A stretch of 64,000 nucleotides of DNA from Cylicocyclus nassatus (taxonomy: Eukaryota; Nematoda; Chromadorea; Rhabditida; Strongylidae), in the NCBI GenBank assembly GCA_958299035.1, contig CATQJL010000001.1:47308444-47372443 (forward strand), in the 5' to 3' direction. A program made the translations under genes and the position numbers. Positions 1 through 13,210 of the stretch are shown here, in pieces (position 1 is the stretch's first letter; the number at the start of each line of letters is the position of its first letter). A model generated the notes under the pieces. The model did no database searches. It saw only the letters and a list, made by a program, of their open reading frames with translations, and had not been told where the DNA came from.

Positions 1-457
1 TTTCGGATACATTTAGCAGAAAAGCGCGCATTCTTTAACCCCGGACGAAGTTCTGCTGATCAAAAACGAAAGCAGGGTACAGGAATTAGGCCAAAATGAG
101 GGGAATATGGAAGAAAAGCCGTTAAAACGGTCAAAATTCTCCAACCCCCGCCGTTTAAAACGTGACTGGTAAGGGAGTCGTCGGTTGCAGAGTGTGCAGG
201 TTCACTATTGAGTTAAAAATTCCTCGACGATATGTGCGATCCCGTTATTCTAAACTATCTCATTTCAGTTAAAAGAATATCCGATTCATGGTAGGCAGAG
301 ACGATAATACGTCCCAGCGGACGCTGTCGGCGTCTCTCAGATTAAGCACACTCTCATCCCTCAAGCCTCCCTGCCGTCTCTCCAAAACGCAACCCTTCAA
401 CCTTTTTAGCTTGACGCAACAGCGTCCTGTCTGTGCGGTAATGAATTACCTAAATGT
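1..457. other. Intergenic, no gene seen
   Basis: I see no open frame with domain or signal-peptide character, and no clear repeat. Around position 215 the phrase CTCGACGATATGTG recurs near 13350, so part of this stretch may be a decayed dispersed repeat. Confidence 0.4.
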
Positions 458-765
458 TCATATATAAGATACTAGTTGGCAAACCCGGCTCCGCCCGGGC
501 CTGTCAATAATATATTTGTAATCAGCATGCTCGATTACCCCCCTGTGCCAACTCCCAGCCCTGTAGCTCAAATTTTGCAAAAAACCGATAAAATCGATAT
601 CGATCGATAACGAAAAGTAGCCTATGACACGCTCCCTGCCCCGAAGTATATGTGTGCCAAGTTTGGTGCAAATCGGTTCAGAAATAAAAATTTCTATTCC
701 GCACATACGTACAGACAGACATACAGACAGACAGACAGACATTCAGCTTTATATATAAAATCTAC
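458..765. repeat. Dispersed repeat ending in a CAGA microsatellite
   Basis: The block starts with an ACTAGTTGGCAAACCCGG-type phrase, contains GTGCAAATCGGTTCAG, and ends in a (CAGA)n tract at about 709-742 followed by TTTATATATAAA. This order (ACTAG..CCCGG start, AAATCGGTTCAG near the end, then a short tandem tract) is familiar from the 3' ends of widespread non-LTR (RTE-type) insertions in invertebrates. No reverse transcriptase is present, so this would be a truncated copy. The family name is inference. Confidence 0.5.
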
Positions 766-1639
766 GGTATTTATTGAAAGTGTTGCGTCATTTAGATTCC
801 ATCGTTTACCCAAGCGCGTGATGTTGTTTCTTTTGTTAGCAATGAAAAATTTGCTCAAACCATTGAGAACTAGTTTTCAAATTCTCGTACCTTAGATGGA
901 GATGCTTCTCATTTTTACAAAACGCTTTTTATATTGTTTATTGATACTTATCACTTTAGAGGGTCTAGCACCTGACTTATCTATTTTTCATCACTTGGAG
1001 TTCCGAATATTCATTACAGCCGTTGGCCGTTGTACTTGTTCAGCACACTTCGAAACCTTGCTGCATGGCTGTCAGCTTATGTACAATTAGTATATCAGCT
1101 CTTGTATGCTGTGCATAACGATTCTTGCACTTTATATAATTCTGCGGTCCAAGAATGGCGCCATGTCACATCTTACGCGTTAGTTGCTCTTACAAAGGAT
1201 GTCAGGGTCCGTAGGTCCGTAGTAAACCCCCGAAATATGTGTTGATGTAAAGAAAGCGAGGTCACGACGTGCCCGACTAAAGGGCATGCTGCTCACGACC
1301 ATATCTTTGTCGCCGCAAAACTTGTGTGCCTAGCGCGATCGAAACCCTCTCTGATCGTCAACGGCGCGCACGGTATTGCGCTAATACCTCTTCATGTTCG
1401 AGAAATTAAAGCTGGAGCTAGCGCAAGAGAGGCGATGTACAGAAGAGTCGCTTGCGACAACTTCAAAGTAAATCGATAAACAAGGTTCGATGTGTATTAT
1501 CTATGTATGTTGTAGAGGTTTGCACTGCCTCCGCCATTCGCAATGAAGGCGCATACTGATGGTCTCTGTACAATCAATGCGAATAGCACAGTGAAAGTGT
1601 CGCACGCGCAGTCCCAAGGGAGAGGGCGGGGGTACGAGT
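766..1639. other. Intergenic, no gene seen
   Basis: Only short open frames (64-81 codons) without conserved features occur. A weak inverted match (GTCACGACGTGCCC against GGGCATGCTGCTCACGAC) lies at about 1260-1300. Confidence 0.4.
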
Positions 1640-1788
1640 CTTAGGGCCGCATGCACTAACATCCCTGCGGCGAGGGGAGCGGCGTCCCCAATGATGAAAA
1701 AGCCGCAGCGGCGTCCGCACGCGGTCCCTTCATAACGGGGGACGCCGCTCCCCTCGCCGCAGAAATGTTAGTGCATACGGGCCTTAGG
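1640..1788. repeat. GC-rich palindromic MITE
   Basis: The two halves are near-perfect inverted repeats of about 55 bp. Outer ends read CTTAGGGCCGCATGCAC and, on the other strand, CCTAAGGCCCGTATGCAC; inner arms share GCGGCGAGGGGAGCGGCGTC. The spacer of about 35 bp contains GCCGCAGCGGCGTCC. It is non-coding and much more GC-rich than its surroundings, as expected for a small foldback transposon. Confidence 0.75.
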
Positions 1789-4700
1789 TGCTGGGGGTTT
1801 GCAAGGGGCTAATTAGATGTGTTTTTACGCGACTGAACAAAAATTATGACGTAAGCTGCATCGTGCTAAAGGAAAAATGACCATTTGAAGCATAAAATGT
1901 TGAAAATACATAAAAATTGAATATTATAAAACAATCACAGCCTTGGTTTGTGCAGATAATAGCTGTTCCAGTAGCCATGAATATACCAGACGGTTCCCTT
2001 TCTCAAATCAAAAGGAAGATGCTAAGTACACAGCTAATGAACAGCAAATAAGCAAATATACGTTATAAAAAGTGCGAAAATGGAAGATATAAGGGAATTA
2101 TGACATGCGGAAGAATTTGGTGCTCAAATGAGTTGCAATATAAAAATGCAAAGAGAAAATAGTTTATCACATGAATTACGATTAAGTAGAATTCTTATAT
2201 AATTTGTAATCAAAATAGACTCACCTTTCATGAATTACGAAAACGAGTACTGCAGAATTGTCCAGAAGACAGGAGAAGTGGTTCAGAGATTTGAAATTCG
2301 GGCGTTTATCAGCTGTTGATATGGATTGCATTTGGCGTGCCTTGAACCAAGTGCTGTGTGTCTACGGTCCCTGCGCACAAGACAAACTCGGCGTACTCGA
2401 GCCCTAGTCGGTTGCGCCTTCCTGCGTCTCCATCTGGGCCCACTATTTTTATTTCTCTGCCACTTAAGTGACGACGTTCACGACGTGCTCGTCCTCCGGA
2501 AACAAGGACGAGCACTCCTGCAATCACGATGTCCACCGATTTCGCCGCGCAGCCGTGATAAGAGAAGGCGCGAATCAACGAACGACAAGTACGTGCGATG
2601 TTTCGAAAGTCGCGACCATCACGACGGGGGGATTACTACGAGCCCAAGAAACTTAGAATCGTATTTTGAGAAGACACATATATTTGGAATTAGTTTCGAA
2701 CGCTGATTCCAAATATGCTGTTCCTAGCTGCAGCGCATTATTCAGAATGCATTATGAGCTTTATTCTGTGCGAAATTGCCATACTTTCCAAAAGGGTAAG
2801 GCGTCTTTAGATGGAAATCTGCCTAAAAGCGGCGCTGGGATGCTAAAACTATTAGGATGAACGGCAAAAAATGGGACAGCTTGATTTCTATTACATTTTG
2901 AGATTTTTTGTTTTGATCAAGAGCAAGTAGGCTGCAACTCAAACGTCGCTTGCATGACTGGCCTTCGCCTATTATTCTGATAACGCGTTAACGCTCCTCT
3001 GCCACAACCCTGCGCATGGCGCCGTTTTTTTTTCAAGCAGGGATTTTTGAATATCTCTTACTTGCGCTGCTATACCGTAAAGTTATAAAGCAATTGGCAT
3101 ATCATTCAAAGCAGATCTTCATGCCCTTCCGAACAATGTACTGAATATATATGAATCCCTTCTATTTCTGGATAAAAAAGGAAAACGCTTGAATAGTCGC
3201 GATTTTATGACGCAATAAAAACTAAAAATCATGTTTCAACCTATACCTTCCGAGAACAGACGAGATTTGATGAACATTGATGAACTGCATATGGATGGAT
3301 GCATATAGAGTAGGCTGCATATGGAGCGTGAAGAGCTCAGATGTTAGCCAGACAACATGCTTTTACTTGCAAGGAAGTAGATAACACGCATCTTCGTTCT
3401 GGAAAATGCTAATGACCATATCTCCTGTTTAAGCGTTGCGGCCAGCTAGCCATGGTGGGTTTGGTAACTGTACCTTCACCCTTCGTGGCAATGTTATTTT
3501 GAATAGTCTCACTTGTTTCAGTGCGTTTATACTGCTCGAAGTTAATAATTTGTAGGAGTGAATGACTTTGCATTTCAGCAAGTATAAAAACTATTAAGTA
3601 TGTTGATGACCTTATATGGGTGTTTTCTGAAAGAGAACTTTATAATCTAATACCTTTCAGAATTGGAAAGTTCAATCACTTCTCTTTCTTGAAGAGAAGC
3701 GATTGAACTATAGTTATTGAGAAATCCACAATTATTCTCTAGGTGTCCCATTTTTTACCGTTTACCCCAATATAACAGATTTTTTTTGTAATTGACAAAA
3801 GATTTTATGCAGTCAATAAGCCTAGGTGATGATACCAACGTCAGAGGGTCAAAGGGTATGCAAATTTTGCACAGAAGAAAATCGATAACTCGCTTCGAAA
3901 TGATTTGGAGTCAGCGTCTGAAGCTGATTCCAAATACAGTCGATTTCATCACGGATTAGGCGGAACAATCCACGAGGAGCGGCGCGTGCACACCGCTAGA
4001 GGCTTCGCGAGCGCATAGGATGGCATTTTGCCAAGCAAAGACTGAGGAGAATGAAGAGACGCAGACCTCGGTTCTCAGCACGATAGATTATACTGTAGCT
4101 GCGGAACAGTGCGAGCTGTTGCGAGGCGGACGCCCGCCAATCCAATTTCCGCCCAAAGCGGGTCGAAATTTACTGTATAGTCTCTCATCTCGAAACGCGA
4201 TTCTAAGTTACCTGATATACCTTGTTAGAAGTGCGCTGTAAATCTCTCGCATTCTTTTGTGTCTGCCTTCTCTAAATAGTTTCCTGAGCAATCTTGCAAG
4301 AGTACAAAGAGTATTCCGAAAGAACTTTTGAAATTCATTTTGAACCATATCATGTTCTTTTTAGAATGTGTGTTCTTAGCTTCGATGACATCCGTTCAAT
4401 TTGTCTCACTAATGATTTGATTTAATCAAAAACTTTCTTCGTTGCTTCAGCAAAGTTTAAGTGATTCTTCGAATACGTTTACTCTGTCCAGATAAAAACC
4501 GTGGATGCTGACATAACCGTGGGCATTCAATCACGTGAATTTAAGAGTTGTCAAATGTTGACTGTGATTCGGAAAAGCACGATCATCACCTGAGCACCTC
4601 AAAAACGATCTTCGCATTTACGCAATAATGTTATACACTTTGAGCAAATGTCAAACTGTCTATGATTATAAACTAATGAATTACTTGAGAAAAACTGTAG

Positions 4701-5809
4701 TAATTTTCAAGCATCAGATTTTCATTATCAAATGGTGTAGCAAAGTACATAGCAACCTTTCTCAACTGCAACTCAGGAAAGGCTATATAGATAGAACTTA
4801 TGTGTGAACCCCTCGGATATAGTCAAGCAAAATGAAAATAAGTATGCTCGAGTCATTTGTAACTTAATATGCGTATTGCACACCATACGCGATATCTGAT
4901 GAACATAGAAGATTGGAAACTGCTCATTTCAGCGACTTCGCCTTGTTTTTTTTTGCCCTTTTGGTTTGAAAGGATTTTAATTAGTCAGTAGTATACACTT
5001 TTACACTTTATTACGCTAGAAAAGATTTGATCGAGAAGTTAATGTAAAGGGTGCCGTCCGTTGAAACGCTTTGTGTGCAGGCTCACATATTAACACGTTG
5101 ACGACGAGCCATTTTTGAAGGTCTGTCCCTGTGGACGAACCGTTTCCGGGCATTTTGACAGCCGGCTGCACATCCTTACTATAATATACATTCGATCCTT
5201 TCAAGCGCGACGGCAGAGTTTTCTGCGTCCCCCCTATCCTTAACCCCAGCGTGACGGAGGGTCCAGTTGCTGAAGGAATCCAGAAAAAGGAAAGCGAAAA
5301 TATAACGGCGCTCAGTGATGGCGAGAGGAGAGGCCAGTAGCCATTATGTCGGCAAGAGATTCGCTCGCACTATGGGTCCCGCTGCGGAGCGGAAATTTTT
5401 CAACATTGAGCTAAATGGCTAACATTTGGCACAGGGGTGTATGTGTGGAAGCTGATCACAAAAACATTACATTTCCGATTATCTATTACCTATATGTAGT
5501 ATATATATTCAGTCATTATTCTAGGCGAGAGATTGTTGTCGTGTTTCTGTCACAGTAGCTGTCGCCGATGGGGTGCGAAGAAAGTTATTGATCGCTTGAG
5601 TCATTCTGTACTGTCGTGCACACATGCAAGCAGTATTTTATTGCTTATTGTATTATTGAAGCTCATGGCTTTTGTTTGACTCTTCAAGTGACACTTCATC
5701 ACAAAATTTCAATCCTGGCCTTACAGAGCATGATATTTCGCACAGTATTGCAGTTCGTGAGCATCCAGATTCAACCTTCTCTGGAGTAGAGTCCTCATCT
5801 CGTAACTTT
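1789..5809. other. AT-rich intergenic with small inverted repeats
   Basis: No gene recognised. It contains a GC-rich patch at 2320-2660 with nested weak inverted repeats, including a 10-bp stem GTGCTCGTCC/GGACGAGCAC at 2485-2514. A 16-bp stem hairpin (GTTCAATCACTTCTCT with one mismatch) lies at about 3670-3708. Fragments reading GATTTGGAATCAGCG or GCTGATTCCAAATA near 2700 and 3905-3945 recur in other repeats of the window (about 24.95, 41.9 and 47.9 kb). Confidence 0.5.
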
Positions 5810-8800
5810 CCATACCTTTTTTCCTCAAAGTTCAGATAAATTCGCGAAAACTCGTTTTTTCGAATATTGCTGAATCTTTCTAGCGTTAATCAGACCCTTC
5901 AATCAGGTTCCCAGGGGAGATAGGGTTCGCATGCATTCAGAATTGATTTTGGTCCCGAGGACCGGCGAAAAACGATTTTTATGAAGTGGAGTTTCGTTTA
6001 GAAAGGTCCCATCCCTTCTTTTGCTCAACTGTCAGGAAATTCATTAAAAAAAACCATTTTTTCTGAATGTTGCTGAACTTCCTGGCGGCAAAGTGAATCT
6101 TCAGCCAGGTTTGCATGGGACTTAGATGTCACGAGCTCCCAGATTTGGTTTAGTCCCGAGGGTAGGCGAAAAACGATTTTTGAGAAGTGGAGTTTTGTTT
6201 TGAAAGCTTCCATCCCTTCTTTTGTTCATTTGTCAGGGAATTCATAAAAAAACTCATTTTTCGGATACAAGTGAACTTCCCATGCGGTAAACGGAGACTT
6301 CAGTCAGCTTTGGATGGGAGATAGGGTTCGCATGCATTCAGAGTTGATTTTGTTCCCGAAGCTAGGCGAAAAACGATTTTTCTGGAGTGGAGTTTCGTTT
6401 AGAAAGGTTCCATCTTTTTTTTTGCTCAATTGTCAGGGAAATCTATAAAAAATTCATTTTTTCGAATACTGCTGAACATTCCTGGCGGCAAAGTGAGTCT
6501 TCAGCCAGGTTTGGATGGGAGATAGGGTTCGCATGCATTCAGAGTTGATTTTGTTCCCGAAGCTAGGCGAAAAACGATTTTTCTGGAGTGGAGTTTCGTT
6601 TAGAAAGGTCCCATCCCCTCTTTTGCGCAATTACCAGGAAATTCATGAAAAACCCATTTTTTTGAATGTTGCTGAACTTCCCGGCGGTAAAGTGAGTATT
6701 CAGCCAGGTTTGGATGGGACTTAGAAATCGCGAGCTCCCAGATTTGTGGTCCCGAGTGTAGGCGAAAAACGATTTTTCTGAAGTGGAGTTTCGTTTTGAA
6801 AGGTCCCATCCCTTTCTTTGCTGAATTGTCAGGAAATTCATAAAAAAAACTTACAAGTGAACTTCCCATGCGGTAAACGGAGACTTCAGTGAGCTTTGGA
6901 TGGGAGATAGGGTTCGCATGCATTCAGAGTTGATTTTGGTCCCGAGGGTAGGCGAAAAACGATTTTTCTGGAGTGGAGTTTCGTTTAGAAAGGTTCCATC
7001 TTTTTTTTGCTCATTTGTCAGGGAAATCTATAAAAAATTCATTTTTTCGAATACTGCTGAACATTCCTGGCGGCAAAGTGAGTATTCAGCCAGGTATGGA
7101 TGGGACATAGAAATCGCGAGCTCCCAGATTTGATTTTGGTCCCGGGGGTAGGTGAAAAACGATTTATGACAAGTGGAGTTTCGTTTAGAAAGGTCCCATC
7201 CCTTTTTTGCTCAATTGTCAGGAAATTCATAAAAAAACCCATTTTTTAAATGCTGAACTTCCCGGCGGCAAATTGAGTATTCAGCCAGGTTTGGATGAGA
7301 GATAGGGTTCGCATGCATTCAGAGTTGATTTTGTTCCCGAAGCTAGGCGAAAAACGATTTTTCTGGAGTGGAGTTTCGTTTAGAAAGGTCCCATCCCCTC
7401 TTTTGCGCAATTACCAGGAAATTCATGAAAAACCCATTTTTTTGAATGTTGCTGAACTTCCCGGCGGTAAAGTGAGTATTCAGCCAGGTTTGGATGGGAC
7501 TTAGAAATCGCGAGCTCCCAGATTTGTGGTCCCGAGTGTAGGCGAAAAACGATTTTTCTGAAGTGGAATTTCGTTTTGAAAGGTCCCATCCCTTTCTTTG
7601 CTGAATTGTCAGGAAATTCATAAAAAAAACTTACAAGTGAACTTCCCATGCGGTAAACGGAGACTTCAGTGAGCTTTGGATGGGAGATAGGGTTCGCATG
7701 CATTCAGAGTTGATTTTGGTCCCGAGGGTAGGCGAAAAACGATTTTTCTGAAGTTCGTTTAGAAAGGTCCCATCCCTTCTTTTGCTCAGTTGTCAGGAAA
7801 TTCATAAAAAAAACCCATTTTTTTGAATGTTGCTGAAGTTCCTGGCGGCAAAGTGATTTTCAGCCAGGGATGGGAGATAGGGTTCGTATGCATTCAGAGT
7901 TGATTTTGTTTCCGAAGCTAGGCGAAAAACGATTTTTGAGAAGTGGAGTTTCGTTTAGAAAGGTCTCATCCGCAGTTGTCAGGAAATTCATGAAAAACCC
8001 ATTTTTTCGAGTATTACTGACCATCCAAGCGGTAAACGGAGACTTTAGTCAGGTTTGGATGGGATATAGGGTTCGCTTCCATTCAGAGTTGATTTTTTGA
8101 TCCCGAGGGCCGGCAAAACGGCATTTGAAAGCTTCCATCCCTTCTTTTGCTCAGTTGTCAGGAAACTCATCAAAAAAAACATTTTTTTCTGAATGTTGCT
8201 ACACTTCCTGGCGGCAAAGTGAATCTTCAGCCAGGTTTGGATGGGACTTAGAAATCGCGAGCTCCCAGATTTGATTTTGGTCCCGAGGGTAGGCGAAAAA
8301 CGATTTTTCTGAAGTTCGTTTAGAAAGGTCCCATCCCTTCTTTTGCTCAGTTGTCAGGAAATTCATAAAAAAAACCCATTTTTTTGAATGTTGCTGAAGT
8401 TCCTGGCGGCAAAGTGATATTCAGCCAGGGATGGGAGATAGGGTTCGTATGCATTCAGATTTGATTTTGTTCCCGAGGGTAGGCGAAAAACGAATTTTCT
8501 GAAGTTCGTTTTGAAAGGTCCCATCCTTTTTTTTGCTGAATTGTTAGGAAATTCATAAAAAAACCCATTTTTTTCGAATGTTGCTGAACTTCCTGGCGGC
8601 AAAGTGAGTCTTCAGCCAGGTTTGGCTGGGACTTAGAAATCGCGAGCTCCCAGATTTGATTTTGGTCCCGAGGGTAGGCGAAAAACGATTTTTCTGAAGT
8701 GGAGTTTCGTTTTGAAAGGTCCCATCCCTTTCTTTGCTGAATTGTCAGGAAATTCATAAAAAATCCATTTTTTTCTGAATGTTGCTGAACTTCCTGGCGG

Positions 8801-9480
8801 CAAAGTGAATCTTCAGCCAGGTTTGGATGGGACTTAGAAATCGCGAGCTCCCAGATTTGATTTTGGTCCCGAGGGTAGGCGAAAAACGATTTTTCTGAAG
8901 TTTGTTTTGAAAGGTTCCATCCCTTTTTTGCTCAATTGTCAGGAAATTCATTAGAAAAACCCATTTTTTTTGAATGTTGCTGAACTTCCTGGCGGCAAAG
9001 TGAGTCTTCAGCCAGATTTGGATGGGAGATAGGGTTCGCATGCATTCAGAGTTGATTTTGTTCCCGAGGATAGGCGAAGAACGATTTTTGTGAAGTGGAT
9101 TTTCGTTTTAAAAGCTTCCATCCCTTTTTTTGCGCATTTGCAGGGAATTCATAAAAAACCCATTTTTTCGAATATTGCTGAACCTTTCTGGCGGCAAACT
9201 GGCAAACTGAGTATTCAGCCAGGTTTGGATGGGACATAGAAATCGCGAGCATTCAGAATTAGTTTTGGTCCCAAGGGCCGGCGAAAAACGGTATTTGAAA
9301 GATGCCATCTTTTTTTGCTCAATTGTCAGGAAATTCGTAAAAAAACTCATTTTTTCGAATATTGCTGAACCTTCCTGGCTGCAAAGTGAGTCTTCAGTCA
9401 GGTTTGGATGGGAGATGCGGTTCGAGCATTTAACTGATTTTGGTCCCGAGGGCCGGCGAGATGCGACGTGAGGAGTAGCG
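5810..9480. repeat. Tandem satellite array, about 194-bp unit, about 19 copies
   Basis: The landmark AGGCGAAAAACG (or a close variant) recurs 19 times from about 5962 to 9453, mean spacing about 194 bp. Each unit also has TTGTCAGGAAATTCATAAAAA, GAACTTCCTGGCGGCAAAG and CAGCCAGGTTTGGATGGGA. Units fall into two classes: class A continues GATAGGGTTCGCATGCATTCAG, class B continues CTTAGAAATCGCGAGCTCCCAG. Units at about 6500-6970 and 7280-7750 are almost identical at a 780-bp offset, a four-unit higher-order repeat. About 7730-7890 and 8290-8450 form a second recent duplication at about 560 bp. Diverged copies continue to about 9560. The open frames of 60-107 codons here are repeat translations, not genes. 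Confidence 0.93.
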
Positions 9481-9964
9481 CCTCATTTTGAGGGTTTTAT
9501 CATAGAATTCATTTTTCGAAGTTTGCTAAACATCTTGATTTTTTAGCGAAATTTGCACATTCAATCATTTTGTTATCGAGGGAACTAGAATTTGTGAGCG
9601 TTCAATCAATTTGGGCTCGATTAAAGGGAAAGTTTGGCGTAAGTGAAGTAGAGCCGCGTTTTGGAAATTTTATCTCTCTGTCGCTCAAATATTGGGAAAA
9701 TTTATCAAACATGCGAATAGATATGCTCAAGTAACCTGAATTTACTGTCAAAAACCTAGCGCTTGATCTTGTTTTGCTCAAGGGGATGTGAAATGACATT
9801 CTGCGTAGTAGAATTCATTTTGAAAATCCTTTTACTCTTTGCGGACAAATTTCAACAAAATCCATGGTAACTGCTTTGTACGCATATATTCTGGCCCACT
9901 TCTCTCTCAAAAACTCATCGCGGAAAGGCAGTGTCCGGGCAGATTTGAGAGCAGCCAGTCTTGA

Positions 9965-10567
9965 CTTTATTGAAGCGGCTTGCCCGTGCCAACCATAGCC
10001 CGACTGCGGCTGCAAATATTGCTTCTCAAGCGAGAAAACTTCAGAAGCCTGAGATACGCCCCCGGTCTATAAGCAGGTCACGGCGGGACACGCCGCTTCA
10101 GCCAATGACAGCGTCGCAACAGCCGTGTCCCAGCACGATTCTCTGCTTCGTTAAAGGCAGTGGATCAGCAGAATGGACCTCTGTCAAATTTTGATAGTGT
10201 TAGGTAGTAGACCCCCGAATACACCGTAGCCCCAACCTCACCTTCCAATTCATGCGCTAAGTCCTGAAAAAGCGCTTCAAAACTCCACCAGCCCCGCCCA
10301 CTCAATGGAAATGGGCGGGGCTGGTGGAGTTTTGAAACTCCATTACAGGACTCAGAGCATAAAATGGAGGGTGGGATGGGGGCTACGGTGTAGGGGTCTA
10401 CTACCCAACACTACCAAAATCTGGTACAGGCCCATTTTGCTGATCCACTGCATTTAAGGATCGAGGGGCGCATCTGTTCAGGCTTCTGAAGCAGTTTTCT
10501 CGCTTCAGAAACAATATTTGCAGTCGCAATCAGGCTATGGTTTTCATGGGCAGCCCGCTTCAATGAA
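9965..10567. repeat. Palindromic MITE, about 600 bp
   Basis: The outer ends are ATTGAAGCGGCTTGCCC and its inverted partner GGGCAGCCCGCTTCAAT. The arms stay alignable through GCAGTGGATCAGCAGAATGG, GGTAGTAGACCCC and CTCCACCAGCCCCGCCCA to a centre near 10305. The innermost part is close to perfect (GCGGGGCTGGTGGAGTTTTGAA). No coding frame spans it, so it is a foldback non-autonomous element of unknown superfamily. Confidence 0.8.
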
Positions 10568-11330
10568 CAGTTGAGACTGTCTGCAGACGTCCCACCTTTG
10601 CCTCTCAAAGAGAGAGTAGCAGGGCGCTTGGTCTCGCTGGAAGAAAGACCAGGGACTTTATGCGACCAAACATTTTTTCAAATACTTTCTAGATCTTACA
10701 AATTTATAGAAATTTGGCAAGAGTTACTTTCGTTTTCTTCCACTTCAAAATCGTCCTACTTTTGCCTCCAGGGTAAAAGAGCAGGGCGAACTTTGTTTCT
10801 CTGGCAGAAAGGCCGGGGAATTTATGCACAGGACACATTTTTCCTAACAACTGTTAGGCTTAAAAGCATGCTGATTGCCGTTGTCTTGGAAACACCCTAC
10901 TTTTGCCTCTGAATGAGAAAAAAGCAGGGCGAACCTGCTCTCGCTGGTAGAAAGACCAACTTTGTGCGACAGAACACATTTTAAAGAGTATAAAGAAATG
11001 TCCCGTTTTGCCTCTAAAAAAGAGAATAGCAGGGCGCTTGATCTCGCCTTCAGAAAGGCCAGGAACTTTATGCGGCAGAATAATTTTTCAAAGACTTTCT
11101 AGGTTCCACATTTGAATCTATAAAATTTCTTAGGACCTTCCACTCCAAAATCATTCTTCTTTCCCCTCAATGGAAAAGAGCTAGGAGAACTTGGTCTTGC
11201 TGGCAGAAAGGCTTTATGCGACAGAACATTTTTTCTTAACAGTTCGAGACTTGTAAAACTTGGGCTCCGCTGCCAGAAAATATCAGGGATCTATTCTTAT
11301 GAAACCCAGTGAAAGCTGTTTTAAAAGAGT
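10568..11330. repeat. Degenerate tandem repeats, AGCAGGGCG family
   Basis: The phrase TTTTGCCTC..AGAG(A/T)..AGCAGGGCG..CTTGGTCTCGCTGG.AGAAAG..CAGGGACTTTATGCGAC recurs at about 10597, 10755, 10900, 11010 and 11160, with spacing from about 110 to 170 bp and heavy divergence. It begins at the right end of the palindromic element. No coding content seen. Confidence 0.65.
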
Positions 11331-11672
11331 GATTATTTGCAGTTTTGGTTTCTCTCAAAGAAAAGGCTTAATGCTTTTCAACTCAGGGGTTCGCGCCATG
11401 CGAGCGGTCCTCCTATAAGGGCTAGCGTGCAAGCGGTCGACATAAGCCTAAAGCTTCCGTGCGTGCGGCAAACAGCTGAAGCGGGTGCAGCCTGCACTAC
11501 GGGGGGCGGGGTCAAAATTAAGATTAAGACTTGAGGTTCCCCTGTCATCTATGAGCTTTTCTATGCGATTTGAGAACGAAAAAAGTTTTATGTAGAGGGC
11601 AATAGAGTGGGCGGAGTTTGCCAAAAGGGGGCGGGGCCAACATGGAATACTTCCGAGCCTAACTTGATTATA
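11331..11672. other. Intergenic, no gene seen
   Basis: The stretch includes a short GC-rich part (GGGGGGCGGGGTC, GGGGGCGGGGCC) ahead of the next transposon. Nothing else is recognised. Confidence 0.4.
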
Positions 11673-13210
11673 CGGTGCTGAACATAATTATACAGCCACT
11701 CTAGAAATCGTCGTAATTTTTGTGCTTGTCAATTAATCTGTCTGAAACTTTGCTGTATTGTGCGCATGTCAACCTACCATAACCCCTCAAAACGGCTTCC
11801 AGTCTTGTTGAGTTTGAACGGAGAAAAACGAAAAAAATCGAAAAAGCCCTCTTTGAAAGCTGGACAAAATTATACAGCCACCTGGTTTTTCTAATCACTA
11901 TCGCATTCGTTGACTCTCAATTTTTTTTGTACAATTACATCCCAAAATATGAAACATTTGCGACACTTACGGCCTCTCATCCTACTCAAGTTGAAGCGAT
12001 CACTGCATTTCTTGCTTTTAAAAGCATTAAAAGTCAATCTCCTTCAATAAACAACTGCTTTAAAGAGTTTTCAAGCTTATGTTCATTCCAAATGTGGAAT
12101 CTACTGACCCTTCTGAATAAATGAGGTGAAGAGCGCTTTCGTAAACTCTGCGTAATCGCTGATTGTGACGGACAGACTCCAACCTCACTATAGGGTTGAC
12201 GCACTTTTGCACCACGAAACTCGATTTTCAAGCGACAGAAAATACTGTAATGTAGCCATTACGACAGCCATACAACAGTGAACTCGTGTGCATGACTGGG
12301 AAGAAATTTCGGGACTGAGCACTCTGATTCAACCGCAGTTGACATTCACTGAATGTTGAGTGGAGCACCCTGTACAATCAAAGCCAACTCAGATCACGAG
12401 ATAAAACCGGAGACGCTTAAAACTTCAAAATCTTAGCTAATCTCATTCATCGGGTGAAATATGACATGAAACACAGACGGAAATAAGGAGATCTAGGGTT
12501 ATATCGAATCTTCCGCTCGCAGGGAATTTTTGTGGAAAGTATTCCAGGTCTAAATCGCTACCGCATCATTAGGAAAAATCTGAAAGTTGTTGCGAAAGCT
12601 GTATCCCCATGTAGACAATGCGATAAATCAAGTTCAGCACTTTGTGCACATTGCAAACTGAGTTTTGTGGTTTAAAAGCGTTCCAAGCCTATGTTGAGGT
12701 TGAAGTCTGTCCGTCAAAATCAGCGATTACGCAGAGTTTACGAAAGCGCTCTTCACCTTATCTATCCAGAAGGGTTAGTAGATTCCACATTTGGAATGAA
12801 CAAGAGCTTGAAAACTCTTCAAAGCAGTTGTTTGTTGAAGGAGATTGACTTTTAATGCTTTTAAAAGCAAGAAATGCAGTGATCGCTTCTACTTGAGTAG
12901 GATGAGAGGCTGTAAGTGTCGCAAATGTTTTATATTTTGGGATGTAATTGTACAAAAAAAAATTGAGAGTCAACGAATGCGATAGTGATTAGAAAAACCA
13001 GGTGGCTGTATAATTTTGTCCAGCTTTCAAAGAGGGCTTTTTCGATTTTTTTCGTTTTTCTCCGTTCAAACTCAACAAGACTGGAAGCCGTTTTGAGGGG
13101 TTATGGTAAGTTGACATGCGCACAATACAGCAAAGTTTCAGACAGATTAATTGACAAGCACAAAAATTACGACGATTTCTAGAGTGGCTGTATAATTATG
13201 TCCAGCACTG
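11673..13210. mobile_element. Tc1-like palindromic (foldback) element, 1.54 kb
   Basis: The termini are CGGTGCTGAACATAATTATA on the left and the inverted complement of CAGTGCTGGACATAATTATA on the right, each flanked by TA (11671-11672 and 13211-13212). CAGTGCTGG ends with a TA target duplication are typical of Tc1-family elements. The inverted arms are about 560 bp each (to about 12235, and from about 12645) with only scattered differences; the core of about 400 bp is unique. The mirrored 65-68-codon frames in the two arms are a by-product of the palindrome. There is no transposase frame with a DDE pattern, so the element must be mobilised in trans. Confidence 0.85.

Noticed and set aside
11701..13182. 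Mirrored 65-codon frames as a transposase
   Set aside because: They are identical by palindrome symmetry, lie in both arms, and lack any DDE or helix-turn-helix pattern.
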